In this document: positions 6,451-14,110 of the stretch, piece after piece
Layout of the letters: every line of letters starts with the position of its first letter
Numbering within the stretch: the first letter of the stretch is position 1
Assembly (NCBI GenBank): GCA_905479965.1
Contig: CAJQOR010000317.1
Location: forward strand, 1-14,110
From: an uncultured Rhizobiaceae group bacterium
GTDB taxonomy: Bacteria > Pseudomonadota > Alphaproteobacteria > Rhizobiales > Rhizobiaceae
Direction of reading: 5' to 3'
DNA: 14,110 nt
Program-made: the position numbers and the translations under genes
Notes under the pieces: generated by a model
What the model was told of the DNA's origin: nothing
Databases searched by the model: none
The model's input: the letters and a program-made list of their open reading frames with translations, nothing else

Positions 6451-9243
6451 TTAATAATGCGCGGACAAAGTATCTGGTGATTTTTGCACTGGCGGTGCAA
6501 ACTTCGTCAGATCAATACCCTCCACAGCTGTCTTATATTCCTCAAGTGTTGGCGTCCGTCCTAAAATTGCAGACAGCACCACAACAGGCGTTGATGCGAG
6601 CAGTGATTCACCAGATTTTTCCGTTGAATCTTCCACGACACGCCCTTTAAACAAACGAGTAGATGTCGCAAGAACCGTATCACCTTTTGCAGCTTTTTCC
6701 TGATTACCCATACAAAGGTTACAACCCGGACGCTCAAGATACAAAATATTTTCATACTCGGTACGTGCTTCACCTTTTGGCGCGGCATCATCAAACTCAA
6801 AGCCTGAATACTTCTGAAGAACTGCCCAATCGCCCTCTTCTTTCAACTCATCAATAATATTGTAAGTTGGAGCTGCAAGAACCAACGGCGCATTAAACTC
6901 AACTTTGCCGTATTTCTCTTCAAGATTACGCAACATCTGAGCCACAATTTTCACATCACCTTTGTGAACCATGCAGGAACCAACAAAGCCAAGATCAACT
7001 TCTTTTTCAGCTTTGTAGTAGGAGATTGGTCTGATTGTGTCATGTGTATAACGTTTAGAAACATCGATGTTTTTCACATCTGGATCAGCAATCATTGGTT
7101 CAATAATTTCATCAAGATCAACAACAACTTCGGCAAAATACTTCGCATTTGCATCAGGCGTTAGGGCAGGTTTTGCACCTGATTTGATCTCCGAAATGCG
7201 TTTATCAGCAATATCAACCAGACCTTGAAGCATCTGAGGATCGTTATCCATACCTTTTTCAATCATAATTGAAATTCTGCTTTTAGCGATTTCCAAAGAC
7301 TGGATCAGCGTTTCATCTTCCGAAATACAAATTGAAGCTTTAGCTTTCATTTCCGCAGTCCAATCAGTGAATGTGAACGCCTGATCTGCAAGCAAAGTTC
7401 CAATATGAACTTCAATGATACGGCCTTGGAAAACGTTGTCGCCAAATTGCTGTAGCATTTGAGCCTGCGTTGCATGCACAACATCACGGAAATCCATGTG
7501 CGAAGCCATTTCACCCTTAAAGGTCACCTTCACAGTTTCAGGGATTGGCATATTGGCTTCACCTGTTGCCAATGCAAGCGCAACTGTTCCTGAATCCGCA
7601 CCAAATGCAACACCCTTAGACATACGTGTGTGAGAATCGCCACCAATGATAATTGCCCAATCGTCTACCGTAATGTCATTCAAAACTTTATGAATAACAT
7701 CCGTCATTGAATGGTATTTACCCTTCGGATCACGGGCTGTAATAAGGCCAAATTTGTGCATAAATGCCATCAATTTTGGCGTGTTAGCCTGAGCTTTTAA
7801 ATCCCAAACAGATGCGGTGTGACAACCAGACTGATAAGCCCCATCAACAGTTGGCGATAAAACTGTTGCAGCCATCGCCTCTAGTTCCTGAGAGGTCATA
7901 AGTCCTGTTGTATCCTGTGAACCTACAATATTAACCTCAACTCTGACATCTGAACCTGCATGAAGTTTAACACCAGGGGTCACACCCACAGCGTTTGCAT
8001 TGAAGATTTTTTCAACAGCTGTCAGACCCTGACCTTCATGTGAAATTTCTTTGGAGGCTGCAAATGCAGATTTATATTCAACACCAAGTGCGTCACAGGC
8101 AAAACTCTGTAGTTTTTTACCAAACACAATGGCGTAAGAACCACCAGCTTTCATGAATTCAACTTTTTGTGGTGTGAATGAAGCTGACATATCCACCAAC
8201 TCGTCGTCGCCATCAGCTGAATAGAGTTTTTTCTCTTTCGTATTGATCGTAAGCACGGTGCCTGTTTCAACGGAGTATTTTTGTTCCAAAACAGGGCTGT
8301 CATCATTGTTCAAGATTGGTTTGCCATCAGCATCCAGCTTCTTTACCCAGTTTTTAAGATCAACACCGATGCCGCCCGTAACACCTACTGTAGTTAGGAA
8401 AATCGGTGAGATGCCATTTGTACCAGCAACAATTGGTGCGATGTTAACAAATGGCACGTATGGACTTGCTTGTTTACCCGTCCAAAGCGCAACATTGTTA
8501 ACACCCGACATACGAGAAGAGCCCACGCCCATAGTGCCTTTTTCAGCAATCAACATAACCTGCTTATCAGGATGTTGTAGTTTAAGGGCTTGAATTTCTT
8601 TTTGCGCACGTTCTGAAATCAAACATTTACCGTGCAATTCACGATCTGAACGCGAGTGAGCTTGATTGCCTGGAGATAATAAATCGGTTGAGATATCACC
8701 TTCAGCGGCAATATACGTGACAACTTTTACCTCATCATCAATTTCAGGTAGTTTTGTGAAAAACTCCGCTGCAGCGTAGCTTTTAAGAACATCTTCAGCA
8801 ACTTTGTTACCAGCTTCATATGCCTGTTTAAGACGATCCGTGTCCGCGTCATACAAAAACACTTGTGTCTTTAAAACTTCAGCAGCAAGGTTTGCGATAT
8901 CAGCGTCATCACCAAGTGAAAGATCTAGCAATACGTCAACTGACGGACCACCTTTCATATGAGACAAAAGTTCAAACGCGAAGGTCTGGGAGATTTCTTC
9001 AACATCTGCCTCACCAATAATGATTTCTTTGAGAAACTTTGCTTTAGATCCAGCGGCAGATGTTGTTCCTGGCAAAGTATTATAAATAAAGAATTCTAAA
9101 GATTCTTTTCTATGCTCATGATCAACGTCTTTTATTTGAGCGATTATTTCTTCAAGAAGCGCACTGTCCTCAATAGGTTTTGGATGAAGTCCTTGTTCTT
9201 TTCTTGTTTCAATTTCGTTCAAATAATCTGTATATAAGCTCAT
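6451..9243 (-). CDS. acnB: Aconitate hydratase B (long form)
   Basis: A 930-residue aconitase B, interconverting citrate and isocitrate through cis-aconitate in the TCA cycle. The N-terminal HEAT-like helical domain occupies about 1-155, followed by the swivel domain and the catalytic core. Cluster ligands are intact: Cys757 in GFVGSCMVHKGD, and Cys841 and Cys844 in RPGCNLCMGNQ. Other core blocks include GNQAHSRSDRELHGKC (192-207), MGVGSSRMSG (238-247) and GGDSHTRMSKG (534-544). It is about 65 residues longer than E. coli AcnB (865). The extra length includes a Lys/Asp-rich stretch around 300-350 and about 25 residues between the first and second cluster cysteines. I recall this longer form from Bacteroidetes. 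The ATG has AGGA at 9249-9252 with 5-nt spacing. It is probably transcribed from its own promoter in the 213-bp gap upstream, though read-through from the two small genes is possible. Confidence in identity is very high. Confidence 0.97.
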   Translation of the reverse strand: MSLYTDYLNEIETRKEQGLHPKPIEDSALLEEIIAQIKDVDHEHRKESLEFFIYNTLPGTTSAAGSKAKFLKEIIIGEADVEEISQTFAFELLSHMKGGPSVDVLLDLSLGDDADIANLAAEVLKTQVFLYDADTDRLKQAYEAGNKVAEDVLKSYAAAEFFTKLPEIDDEVKVVTYIAAEGDISTDLLSPGNQAHSRSDRELHGKCLISERAQKEIQALKLQHPDKQVMLIAEKGTMGVGSSRMSGVNNVALWTGKQASPYVPFVNIAPIVAGTNGISPIFLTTVGVTGGIGVDLKNWVKKLDADGKPILNNDDSPVLEQKYSVETGTVLTINTKEKKLYSADGDDELVDMSASFTPQKVEFMKAGGSYAIVFGKKLQSFACDALGVEYKSAFAASKEISHEGQGLTAVEKIFNANAVGVTPGVKLHAGSDVRVEVNIVGSQDTTGLMTSQELEAMAATVLSPTVDGAYQSGCHTASVWDLKAQANTPKLMAFMHKFGLITARDPKGKYHSMTDVIHKVLNDITVDDWAIIIGGDSHTRMSKGVAFGADSGTVALALATGEANMPIPETVKVTFKGEMASHMDFRDVVHATQAQMLQQFGDNVFQGRIIEVHIGTLLADQAFTFTDWTAEMKAKASICISEDETLIQSLEIAKSRISIMIEKGMDNDPQMLQGLVDIADKRISEIKSGAKPALTPDANAKYFAEVVVDLDEIIEPMIADPDVKNIDVSKRYTHDTIRPISYYKAEKEVDLGFVGSCMVHKGDVKIVAQMLRNLEEKYGKVEFNAPLVLAAPTYNIIDELKEEGDWAVLQKYSGFEFDDAAPKGEARTEYENILYLERPGCNLCMGNQEKAAKGDTVLATSTRLFKGRVVEDSTEKSGESLLASTPVVVLSAILGRTPTLEEYKTAVEGIDLTKFAPPVQKSPDTLSAHY

Positions 9244-9277
9244 GAGTGTCCTACTATTTTAGTGCCATTGAAAGTTA

Positions 9278-9288
9278 GGCCAAAGGCC
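9278..9288. other. Small GGCC-AAA-GGCC dyad in the acnB leader
   Basis: A 4-bp GC stem with a 3-nt loop 35 bp upstream of the acnB start codon, in the gap 9244-9456. It could form a minor hairpin in the acnB 5' leader. No further pairing or riboswitch-like structure was recognised, and no clear -35/-10 pair was found in the gap. Confidence 0.2.
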
Positions 9289-9456
9289 CGCAAACCCTGT
9301 ATTTGATGGCTTTATGCCTCAAGCGCATGGATATTTCACTTCAAACAGTCTGGCAAGGCTATTATCGCAATTAAATACGTAAAATCGCACCCAAAAGCTA
9401 TTTGTCGCAGCTTAAGGGTGTAAATTATACCAACTATATGTACCAATTATGCGGAG

Positions 9457-9960
9457 CTAACCCACGACATAAAGCATGTGCTTGCTCGCAGCATTGGTCG
9501 ATTTTCTTTTCCCAAGGGAAAATCTGTGCGCGAATGAGAGCGCAGCATGGATAATTGCAGGGTCATTTCTACCGAATGCCAGCGACTGTATCGACATGCG
9601 CGCATGCTGTGTTTCATCGCGACGCATATGATGCAACATTGCGATGAAAGCATCTTCATCTGAAGTTACTGAGATTTTCGCATTTGGACAAAGAGGATCT
9701 TGAACACAAAGCCCGTTTGGGCGGCATCTAGACACAGCTTGAATAACTTTCATCAAGGCATATGCAGTTGACAGGCCAATCCGCTCGCCCCAGCGTTCAG
9801 CTGCAATCATATAAGCATGTTGCCAGGCTTGTTGCTCCGGAACCTCATAACTTTTTGAAAAATGGCGCAGTACTGCCAGTAACCCCAATTCAAAATCATC
9901 ATAGGGCAGTTCTTCAAGCAAAATCAGATCATCTGAAACAGCGGCGAATTGAGTTTTCAT
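9457..9960 (-). CDS. Uncharacterised cysteine-containing protein (paralogue of upstream neighbour)
   Basis: Function not recognised. The frame is open from a TTG at 10002 (181 residues), but the ATG at 9960 is preferred: GGAG at 9969-9972 lies 8 nt upstream, and using it leaves a normal 19-nt gap after the preceding gene instead of a 23-nt overlap. The product is then 167 residues, soluble, with no signal peptide. An acidic N-terminus (1-45) is followed by a helical domain: GLSTAYALMKVIQAV (62-76), then a Cys segment with Cys79, Cys85 and Cys91 (C-x5-C-x5-C), a DED motif at 101-103, and a C-terminal helical tail. Residues ~54-147 align without gaps to residues ~7-98 of the upstream protein, including QAV, P-x-C and G-x-D. 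Only one cysteine (Cys91) aligns, so a common metal site is uncertain. It may be a regulatory or structural partner of the neighbouring protein. Confidence 0.75.
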   Translation of the reverse strand: MKTQFAAVSDDLILLEELPYDDFELGLLAVLRHFSKSYEVPEQQAWQHAYMIAAERWGERIGLSTAYALMKVIQAVSRCRPNGLCVQDPLCPNAKISVTSDEDAFIAMLHHMRRDETQHARMSIQSLAFGRNDPAIIHAALSFAHRFSLGKRKSTNAASKHMLYVVG

Positions 9961-9968
9961 GATACGCG

Positions 9969-9972
9969 CTCC
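9969..9972 (-). promoter_or_regulatory. Ribosome binding site deciding the start at 9960
   Basis: On the minus strand GGAG is followed by 8 nt and ATG (9958-9960). No comparable site precedes the in-frame TTG at 10002, which lies inside the preceding gene. This supports a 167-residue product rather than 181. Confidence 0.65.
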
Positions 9973-9979
9973 AAATAAT

Positions 9980-10333
9980 CTATTTGCTAATCGACTTAAC
10001 AATCGATTTCAAAACGTTCTCAGCTTTGGCTTTTTCAGTGAAAATATCTGATAATTTATCTATGGCACACTTCACTGCTTTCGTGTCCGAGCCCTCGCAC
10101 AACAACAACAGCGGCACATTGGCAGCAGAAATTCGCCCTTCAAAGAGGCTTTTGATAGCTTCCATCAAATAGCGCTCACAATCCAAAAGATTGAGCGCAC
10201 ATTTCTCACATCCTGGATTAATAAAGATAAATGGATTCTCTCTTGCATCACGAACTGCTTGCAAAACACGCAACATTGCAAAACCAACATCACGCCCTTT
10301 CTCCAAGCCATGCTCACCCTTTGCAATACTCAT
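9980..10333 (-). CDS. Uncharacterised small cysteine-rich protein (paralogue of downstream neighbour)
   Basis: Function not recognised. The frame opens at a TTG (10345), but the ATG at 10333 is preferred. A GGA at 10341-10343 sits 7 nt upstream, and the TTG would overlap that same ribosome site. The product is 117 residues: a short helix, FAMLRVLQAVRDAR (18-31), then INPGCEKC with Cys42 and Cys45 and a third Cys at 52 (C-x2-C-x6-C), a helix to about 65, LLLLCEGSDT (75-84) and an amphipathic Lys-rich C-terminus. Five cysteines in 117 residues suggest a metal or redox site, which is inference. It is homologous to the following gene and 19 nt upstream of it, so the two form an operon. The nearest co-directional genes are acnB (downstream) and the GGDEF-EAL gene (upstream), both separated by over 200 bp. 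Confidence 0.75.
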   Translation of the reverse strand: MSIAKGEHGLEKGRDVGFAMLRVLQAVRDARENPFIFINPGCEKCALNLLDCERYLMEAIKSLFEGRISAANVPLLLLCEGSDTKAVKCAIDKLSDIFTEKAKAENVLKSIVKSISK

Positions 10334-10359
10334 CGCCGTTTCCAATGAGATTGGCTGCC

Positions 10360-10375
10360 ACTAGCAAAAGCTAGT
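10360..10375. other. Inverted repeat ACTAGC-AAAA-GCTAGT
   Basis: A perfect 6-bp dyad with a 4-nt loop, centred about 35 bp upstream of the ATG of the small cysteine-rich gene. It could be a leader hairpin or operator for that two-gene unit. The rest of 10376-10605 is AT-rich, with no gene seen and no clear terminator for the GGDEF-EAL gene. Confidence 0.3.
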
Positions 10376-10605
10376 AAGAAATAACGAAATATCTTCAACA
10401 TATCCCGCTCTGATTTTAGACAAACTGCAGTTGGGTTGTTTATTGTCATTTTTGCATCCACCAAATTTAAACTTGATAAAAATAGTCATATTTAATCTTT
10501 AAAAGCAAATATGAGTAAACTAGTCAAGTTTTAATTTGCACGCATATTCTTACAACAAGTCAGCATAACGAAAATCATTTAAGACCAACAATAATGTGTG
10601 TTTCA

Positions 10606-12555
10606 TCACCGCAAAGCGCGATGCGGCGTAACCGTTTCTTTTATGAAGTGCGAAACCTTGCTCTCTGGAAGTGGCTCTGAAAAGAAATAGCCCTGAACAA
10701 GCTGGCCACCGCAGCTATCAATAACCGCCAACTCTTCTTCAGTTTCAACACCTTCAATAACGCATTGCAAATGCATGTCTCTGCCGAGGGCAAGGAGGGA
10801 TTTTACAATTTTATAGCTCGACGGTTTTTGATCAATTTGAGTCACAAAACTACGGTCAATTTTAATTTTTGTAAGTGGCAGAGCATGCAGGTGGCTTAAG
10901 CTTGAAAAACCTGTACCGAAATCATCCAGCGCAATCCCACAACCTAATGACTTTAACAACTGAATTGATGATTGCGCCTGCTCGGTATCAAACATTGTTG
11001 CTGTTTCTGTGATTTCCAAATCAATCCGTTTGGGATCGATTTTTGAGTTTCTAATGATGTTGAAAATCTTCAACGCGGCTGTTGGAGACGAGATATCTTT
11101 TGCCGACAAGTTAAAAGACAATCTTATATCTTTCGGCCACGTTAATGCTGCCTTAATCGCTTTTTTCAAGAGAATTTCCGTCAGTCTGGTGATCAGCCCT
11201 GTTTTCTCAGCGATAGGGATAAAATGGGCTGGGGACACTTTGCCTAAAACAGGGCCATCCCAACGCGCAAGCGCTTCAAATGCAACAGTTCGCGAGGTGC
11301 CTAAATCAACAATCGGCTGATAAAAAACCGCTATTTCCTGTTCCAAATTGGCATCCGACAAAATACGCTCAATTTTAGAATCTGTTTCGATTTTTTGGAT
11401 ATGCGAATGACAGAATATAGTAACATCACCACGATTTGTTTTTTTACCGTGAAAAAGTGCGTAATCTGCGCGTTCGTACAATTCTTTCGAGCTTGAAGCT
11501 AAGTCCGGATACACCGCAAAGCCAATTGAACCAGAGATCTGAACGCTCGCTTCAGGCAGAATAAAGGACGTGTTTAATATCCCACAAATCTTACGCCCGA
11601 GTGCTAAAAGCTTCTCGTTACTTAGATCTTTATTGATCACAAGAGCAAACTCATCACCGCCCAATCGCGAAACAAAGATGTGTTGATCAGCCAGTTCTGA
11701 TAATTGCTCACCGACCTGCATCAAGAGATTATCGCCCATCGCATGGCCATAAAGATCATTGATCGGTTTAAAACCATCAAGATCAATAACCCCGACGGTC
11801 AGTTGGCGGCTTGCGCGCTCAGATTCTGCAAATTGATGGTTTAAATGCGTAAAAAACTGTCGACGATTTGCAAGACCCGTCAGTGGGTCACGATTTGCGA
11901 GCTTTTCATTTTCTTTGTTCACGGCTTCTAGCTCAACGCGCGCTTCAATCATATTCGCAAAGTTTCTTGATTGAACCGTGGTCACCATTAACAATGTCAC
12001 AGTCACGAGAACCATATTGCCCGAGATGATCAAAAATGACGCGATACCAGTTGTGCCAAAAAACAATACAAACGGCACATTCACACTTAACGCAATAATG
12101 AGCGCTGCAGAACGAAGCTGTTGCAAACAAATAATAACGCCAACGCCGGTTATAGCCATAAAGAACGCAATATGGCCTTGCATGAAACTATTTCCATAAG
12201 GAAACAGCATCAAAGACCAAGCGGTGAGCATAATCGTAAACGCTCCGGACAAAACATTGGTCCGCATCAGCATTTTATGTGCAGATTCAAAGCTTGAAAC
12301 GACTTTGCGAGATCTTAACCAGCTTAATATTCTAACGCCACAAACAATCGTGATCGCCAAGGGTATATAAAGGGAAAGCCAATCAGGTGCTTGTCCATAA
12401 AAGCTGATTGCGAGCGCCCAAGTGTTGATCAGCAAGACCGAATACATAAGCGGAACTTGCGTGGAAAACAGATCAAACTGCGCCTTAACTAGTTCTTTGT
12501 TCTTCGCATCCAACACAAACTGTGACACGATAAATTTGAGCGCGGCTCTTACCAA
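10606..12555 (-). CDS. Membrane-bound GGDEF-EAL cyclic-di-GMP protein
   Basis: A 649-residue inner-membrane protein controlling cyclic-di-GMP. The N-terminus has about six hydrophobic segments (~34-52, 60-78, 103-119, 127-145, 148-168, 171-193), a MASE-like sensor not assigned to a named family. A short linker helix (~200-220) leads to a GGDEF domain: Asp258, N-D-L-Y-G-H at 266-271 and an intact GGDEF at 299-303. No RxxD inhibitory site lies at the expected place before it. The EAL domain is complete: EAL at 427-429, Asn482, Glu514, DDFGTG at 544-549, Lys565, EGVE at 601-604 and Gln621. Both synthesis and breakdown are therefore possible on motif grounds; which dominates cannot be told. The start is uncertain: TTG at 12555 with a distant GGGG (12567-12570). 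No ATG occurs until residue 37, inside the first membrane segment, so a non-ATG start is needed. Confidence 0.93.
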   Translation of the reverse strand: MVRAALKFIVSQFVLDAKNKELVKAQFDLFSTQVPLMYSVLLINTWALAISFYGQAPDWLSLYIPLAITIVCGVRILSWLRSRKVVSSFESAHKMLMRTNVLSGAFTIMLTAWSLMLFPYGNSFMQGHIAFFMAITGVGVIICLQQLRSAALIIALSVNVPFVLFFGTTGIASFLIISGNMVLVTVTLLMVTTVQSRNFANMIEARVELEAVNKENEKLANRDPLTGLANRRQFFTHLNHQFAESERASRQLTVGVIDLDGFKPINDLYGHAMGDNLLMQVGEQLSELADQHIFVSRLGGDEFALVINKDLSNEKLLALGRKICGILNTSFILPEASVQISGSIGFAVYPDLASSSKELYERADYALFHGKKTNRGDVTIFCHSHIQKIETDSKIERILSDANLEQEIAVFYQPIVDLGTSRTVAFEALARWDGPVLGKVSPAHFIPIAEKTGLITRLTEILLKKAIKAALTWPKDIRLSFNLSAKDISSPTAALKIFNIIRNSKIDPKRIDLEITETATMFDTEQAQSSIQLLKSLGCGIALDDFGTGFSSLSHLHALPLTKIKIDRSFVTQIDQKPSSYKIVKSLLALGRDMHLQCVIEGVETEEELAVIDSCGGQLVQGYFFSEPLPESKVSHFIKETVTPHRALR

Positions 12556-12697
12556 AATATTCTATTCCCCGCACTTTTCTTCATAAACGACCAAGAAGAC
12601 TTTCAAATGCTAACCTTAAACACACGCTATTAGATGTTGATTAAGCAATACTTTAAAAACTTTGCAAAGATTTACAGACGTCTAGCTGTAGTCAAGG

Positions 12698-12723
12698 TTT
12701 GAGAATTCAAATGAAGTGCACTT
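12698..12723. promoter_or_regulatory. Two adjacent palindromes, possible operator
   Basis: TTTGA-GAAT-TCAAA (12698-12711) is followed after 2 nt by the perfect 10-bp palindrome AAGTGCACTT (12714-12723). They lie about 145 bp upstream of the GGDEF-EAL start and about 335 bp upstream of matB. Tandem dyads like this can be regulator sites, but no matching consensus was recognised. Confidence 0.25.
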
Positions 12724-13044
12724 TAAATTCCCTTATCCTGAACAGCTCGCGCCGAGTTTAAAGCGTGGATAATTTGTGCTCCAATGGGTGCAAAAATAAT
12801 GAAAATTCTGAAGGCTATTTCCCGTTGGTGCCACTCATTATTATCTCACATGACTAGGTTGATTAAGTCTTTGGCACGTTGAACGTAGCGATAAAATGCT
12901 GATCTAAATTTATTTATATCGTCCAAGAGGCAAGAATAACACCACACAAAATTAGCTAAGAAGGCAATAATTTGCTAGCCATCAAAAGCCTCGATCAGCT
13001 AAAGATATGGTAATTTTAAATTCAAACTTATTCCGAAAGCGACC

Positions 13045-13049
13045 GGGAG
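13045..13049 (+). promoter_or_regulatory. Ribosome binding site of matB
   Basis: GGGAG followed by 7-8 nt and the ATG at 13057. It fixes the start, with no competing in-frame start upstream at a comparable site. Confidence 0.6.
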
Positions 13050-13056
13050 ATACGTC

Positions 13057-14110
13057 ATGGCAAACCCACTTTATGATGAACTTTTTGGAAAGCACCTCGG
13101 CAAAGACACCATCTTTTTGCAGTTAACAAATGGACAGACCATTTCCCACGATGAATTTTTAAAGATGAGTGCACAATATGCGCACACATTTGCCAAATTG
13201 GGAATCAACGAAGGGGATCGTCTAGCAGTTCAGGTTGAAAAGTCACCACAATGTTTAGCTATATATGCCGCCTGCGCTCAAAGTGGCATCGTTTTCCTAC
13301 CTCTAAATACGGGCTATACAGCAAGCGAGATGACGTACTTTATTAAAGATAGTGGTGCGCGCTTGGTGATTTGTGATGACAACAGTCTCGCTGAGCTTAA
13401 ACCAATAGCAACCGCACTAAATGCGTCGACTGAGACGTTGAACATTAACGGTTCAGGTTCGCTTGCAACAAAAGCAAAATTTGAGCTCAAAGAGTTTCCA
13501 ACAGTTGATCGCGCACGAGACGAATTAGCTGCAATTCTATATACATCGGGAACAACAGGGCGCTCTAAGGGGGCCATGCTAACCCAGGAGAATTTGCTAT
13601 CAAATGCTAAAACCTTGGTAACATCTTGGAAATTTACATCTGATGATATTCTGCTGCATGCTTTACCAATTTTTCATACCCACGGGCTTTTTGTCGCTAC
13701 AAATACCTCGTTATTAGCAGGCAATAAAATGATCTTTCTTCCTAAGTTTGATTTGGACAATATCATCGCCTTACTACCTCAAGCGACGACAATGATGGGT
13801 GTCCCAACCTTTTATACCCGATTGTTGAACGACGCACGATTTACATCCCAATTGGCCCAACATATGCGGTTGTTTATTTCTGGAAGTGCACCCTTACTTG
13901 CCGAAACACATATCGAATTTGAAGAGAGAACTGGCCATCGTATTCTGGAACGATATGGCATGACAGAAACAAACATGAACACGTCAAACCCACATGACGG
14001 TGAGCGCCGCCCAGGCACCGTTGGGTTTGCGCTTGAAGGGACAGACGTTAAAATTACAGATAGCGAGACGGGAGCTGAACTTCCTGCCGGGGAGATCGGC
14101 CAAATTGAAG
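13057..14110 (+). CDS. matB: Malonyl-CoA synthetase (malonate-CoA ligase), 5' part
   Basis: The first 351 residues of an ANL-superfamily adenylating enzyme; the gene runs past the window end (family length about 500). MatB makes malonyl-CoA from malonate, ATP and CoA in the cytoplasm. Visible motifs: the phosphate-binding loop YTSGTTGRSKG at 162-172, the P-I-F-H-T-H-G substrate/nucleotide block at 204-210, ISGSAPL at 274-280, and ERYGMTETNMNTSNP at 298-312. The last matches, from memory, the characterised Rhodopseudomonas palustris MatB and distinguishes this from general acyl-CoA synthetases. The ATG at 13057 has GGGAG at 13045-13049 with 7-nt spacing. Malonyl-CoA decarboxylase often neighbours matB and may lie beyond the window. 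The acyl-lysine region near the C-terminus is not visible. Confidence in family is high, in malonate specificity good. Confidence 0.9.
   Translation, partial: MANPLYDELFGKHLGKDTIFLQLTNGQTISHDEFLKMSAQYAHTFAKLGINEGDRLAVQVEKSPQCLAIYAACAQSGIVFLPLNTGYTASEMTYFIKDSGARLVICDDNSLAELKPIATALNASTETLNINGSGSLATKAKFELKEFPTVDRARDELAAILYTSGTTGRSKGAMLTQENLLSNAKTLVTSWKFTSDDILLHALPIFHTHGLFVATNTSLLAGNKMIFLPKFDLDNIIALLPQATTMMGVPTFYTRLLNDARFTSQLAQHMRLFISGSAPLLAETHIEFEERTGHRILERYGMTETNMNTSNPHDGERRPGTVGFALEGTDVKITDSETGAELPAGEIGQIE

Larger units (their letters stand above)
12556..13056. other. 501-bp region between divergent genes; no gene seen
   Basis: It separates the minus-strand GGDEF-EAL gene from plus-strand matB and must hold promoters for both. 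All frames are broken by frequent stops and no remnant was recognised. Two adjacent palindromes occur at 12698-12711 (TTTGA-GAAT-TCAAA) and 12714-12723 (AAGTGCACTT). Weak sigma-70-like hexamers (TTGAAC at 12879-12884 with an AT-rich block about 18 nt on) could serve matB, but the match is poor. No regulator gene of the MatR/GntR type is present here. Confidence 0.55.

Noticed and set aside
8243..8593. 116-residue plus-strand frame opposite acnB
   Set aside because: Antisense shadow of a highly conserved enzyme; no motif or independent ribosome site noted.
9961..10002. 23-nt overlap of the two small cysteine genes using TTG 10002
   Set aside because: The ATG at 9960 has a good GGAG site and gives a normal 19-nt spacing; the TTG lies inside the upstream gene with no ribosome site.
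1..14110. tRNA/rRNA genes, CRISPR arrays, insertion sequences, phage or defence genes
   Set aside because: No cloverleaf-like sequence, regularly spaced repeats, transposase motifs or phage-like proteins were seen on either strand.

Overview
The window looks like chromosomal DNA of a moderately AT-rich, probably marine or host-associated alphaproteobacterium. The clues are a malonyl-CoA synthetase of the rhizobial/Rhodopseudomonas MatB type, the tail of an MntR-type regulator, a GGDEF-EAL protein with a membrane N-terminus, and a GGAAC-N16-GGTT element like promoters of the alphaproteobacterial general stress sigma factor EcfG. The taxon is inferred from remembered protein families, not from a search.

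Layout. (1) Positions 1-3930, plus strand: a tightly packed acyl-CoA catabolic operon. It holds the 3' end of a class III CoA-transferase, an enoyl-CoA hydratase, a 3-hydroxyisobutyryl-CoA hydrolase-type protein and a GMC flavin alcohol dehydrogenase; the last two overlap by 4 bp. Read as a pathway, they would activate an acid to its CoA ester, hydrate the enoyl-CoA, release a hydroxy acid and oxidise its alcohol. This fits valine/isobutyrate catabolism or acrylate/3-hydroxypropionate catabolism. (2) About 3942-4115: a headless remnant of mntR, lying directly against the dehydrogenase gene. (3) 4224-5198, minus: an agmatinase-type ureohydrolase. (4) 5199-5551: a divergent intergenic region with a candidate EcfG-type promoter, leading into 5552-6316, plus: a small kinase-like protein. 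(5) 6370-6393: a perfect hairpin between convergent genes. (6) 6451-9243, minus: a long-form aconitase B. (7) 9457-10333, minus: two adjacent small genes for mutually related cysteine-containing proteins of unknown function. Both probably start at ATG codons inside longer TTG-initiated frames. (8) 10606-12555, minus: a membrane-anchored GGDEF-EAL protein with both catalytic motif sets intact. (9) 12556-13056: about 500 bp with no gene seen. (10) 13057 to the window end, plus: the first two thirds of matB.

No tRNA, rRNA, CRISPR array, insertion sequence or transposase was seen. The points most worth a second look are the truncated mntR at the operon edge, the uncharacterised paralogous cysteine protein pair, the putative stress-promoter/kinase unit, the long AcnB, and the possible acrylate/3-hydroxypropionate reading of the first operon.
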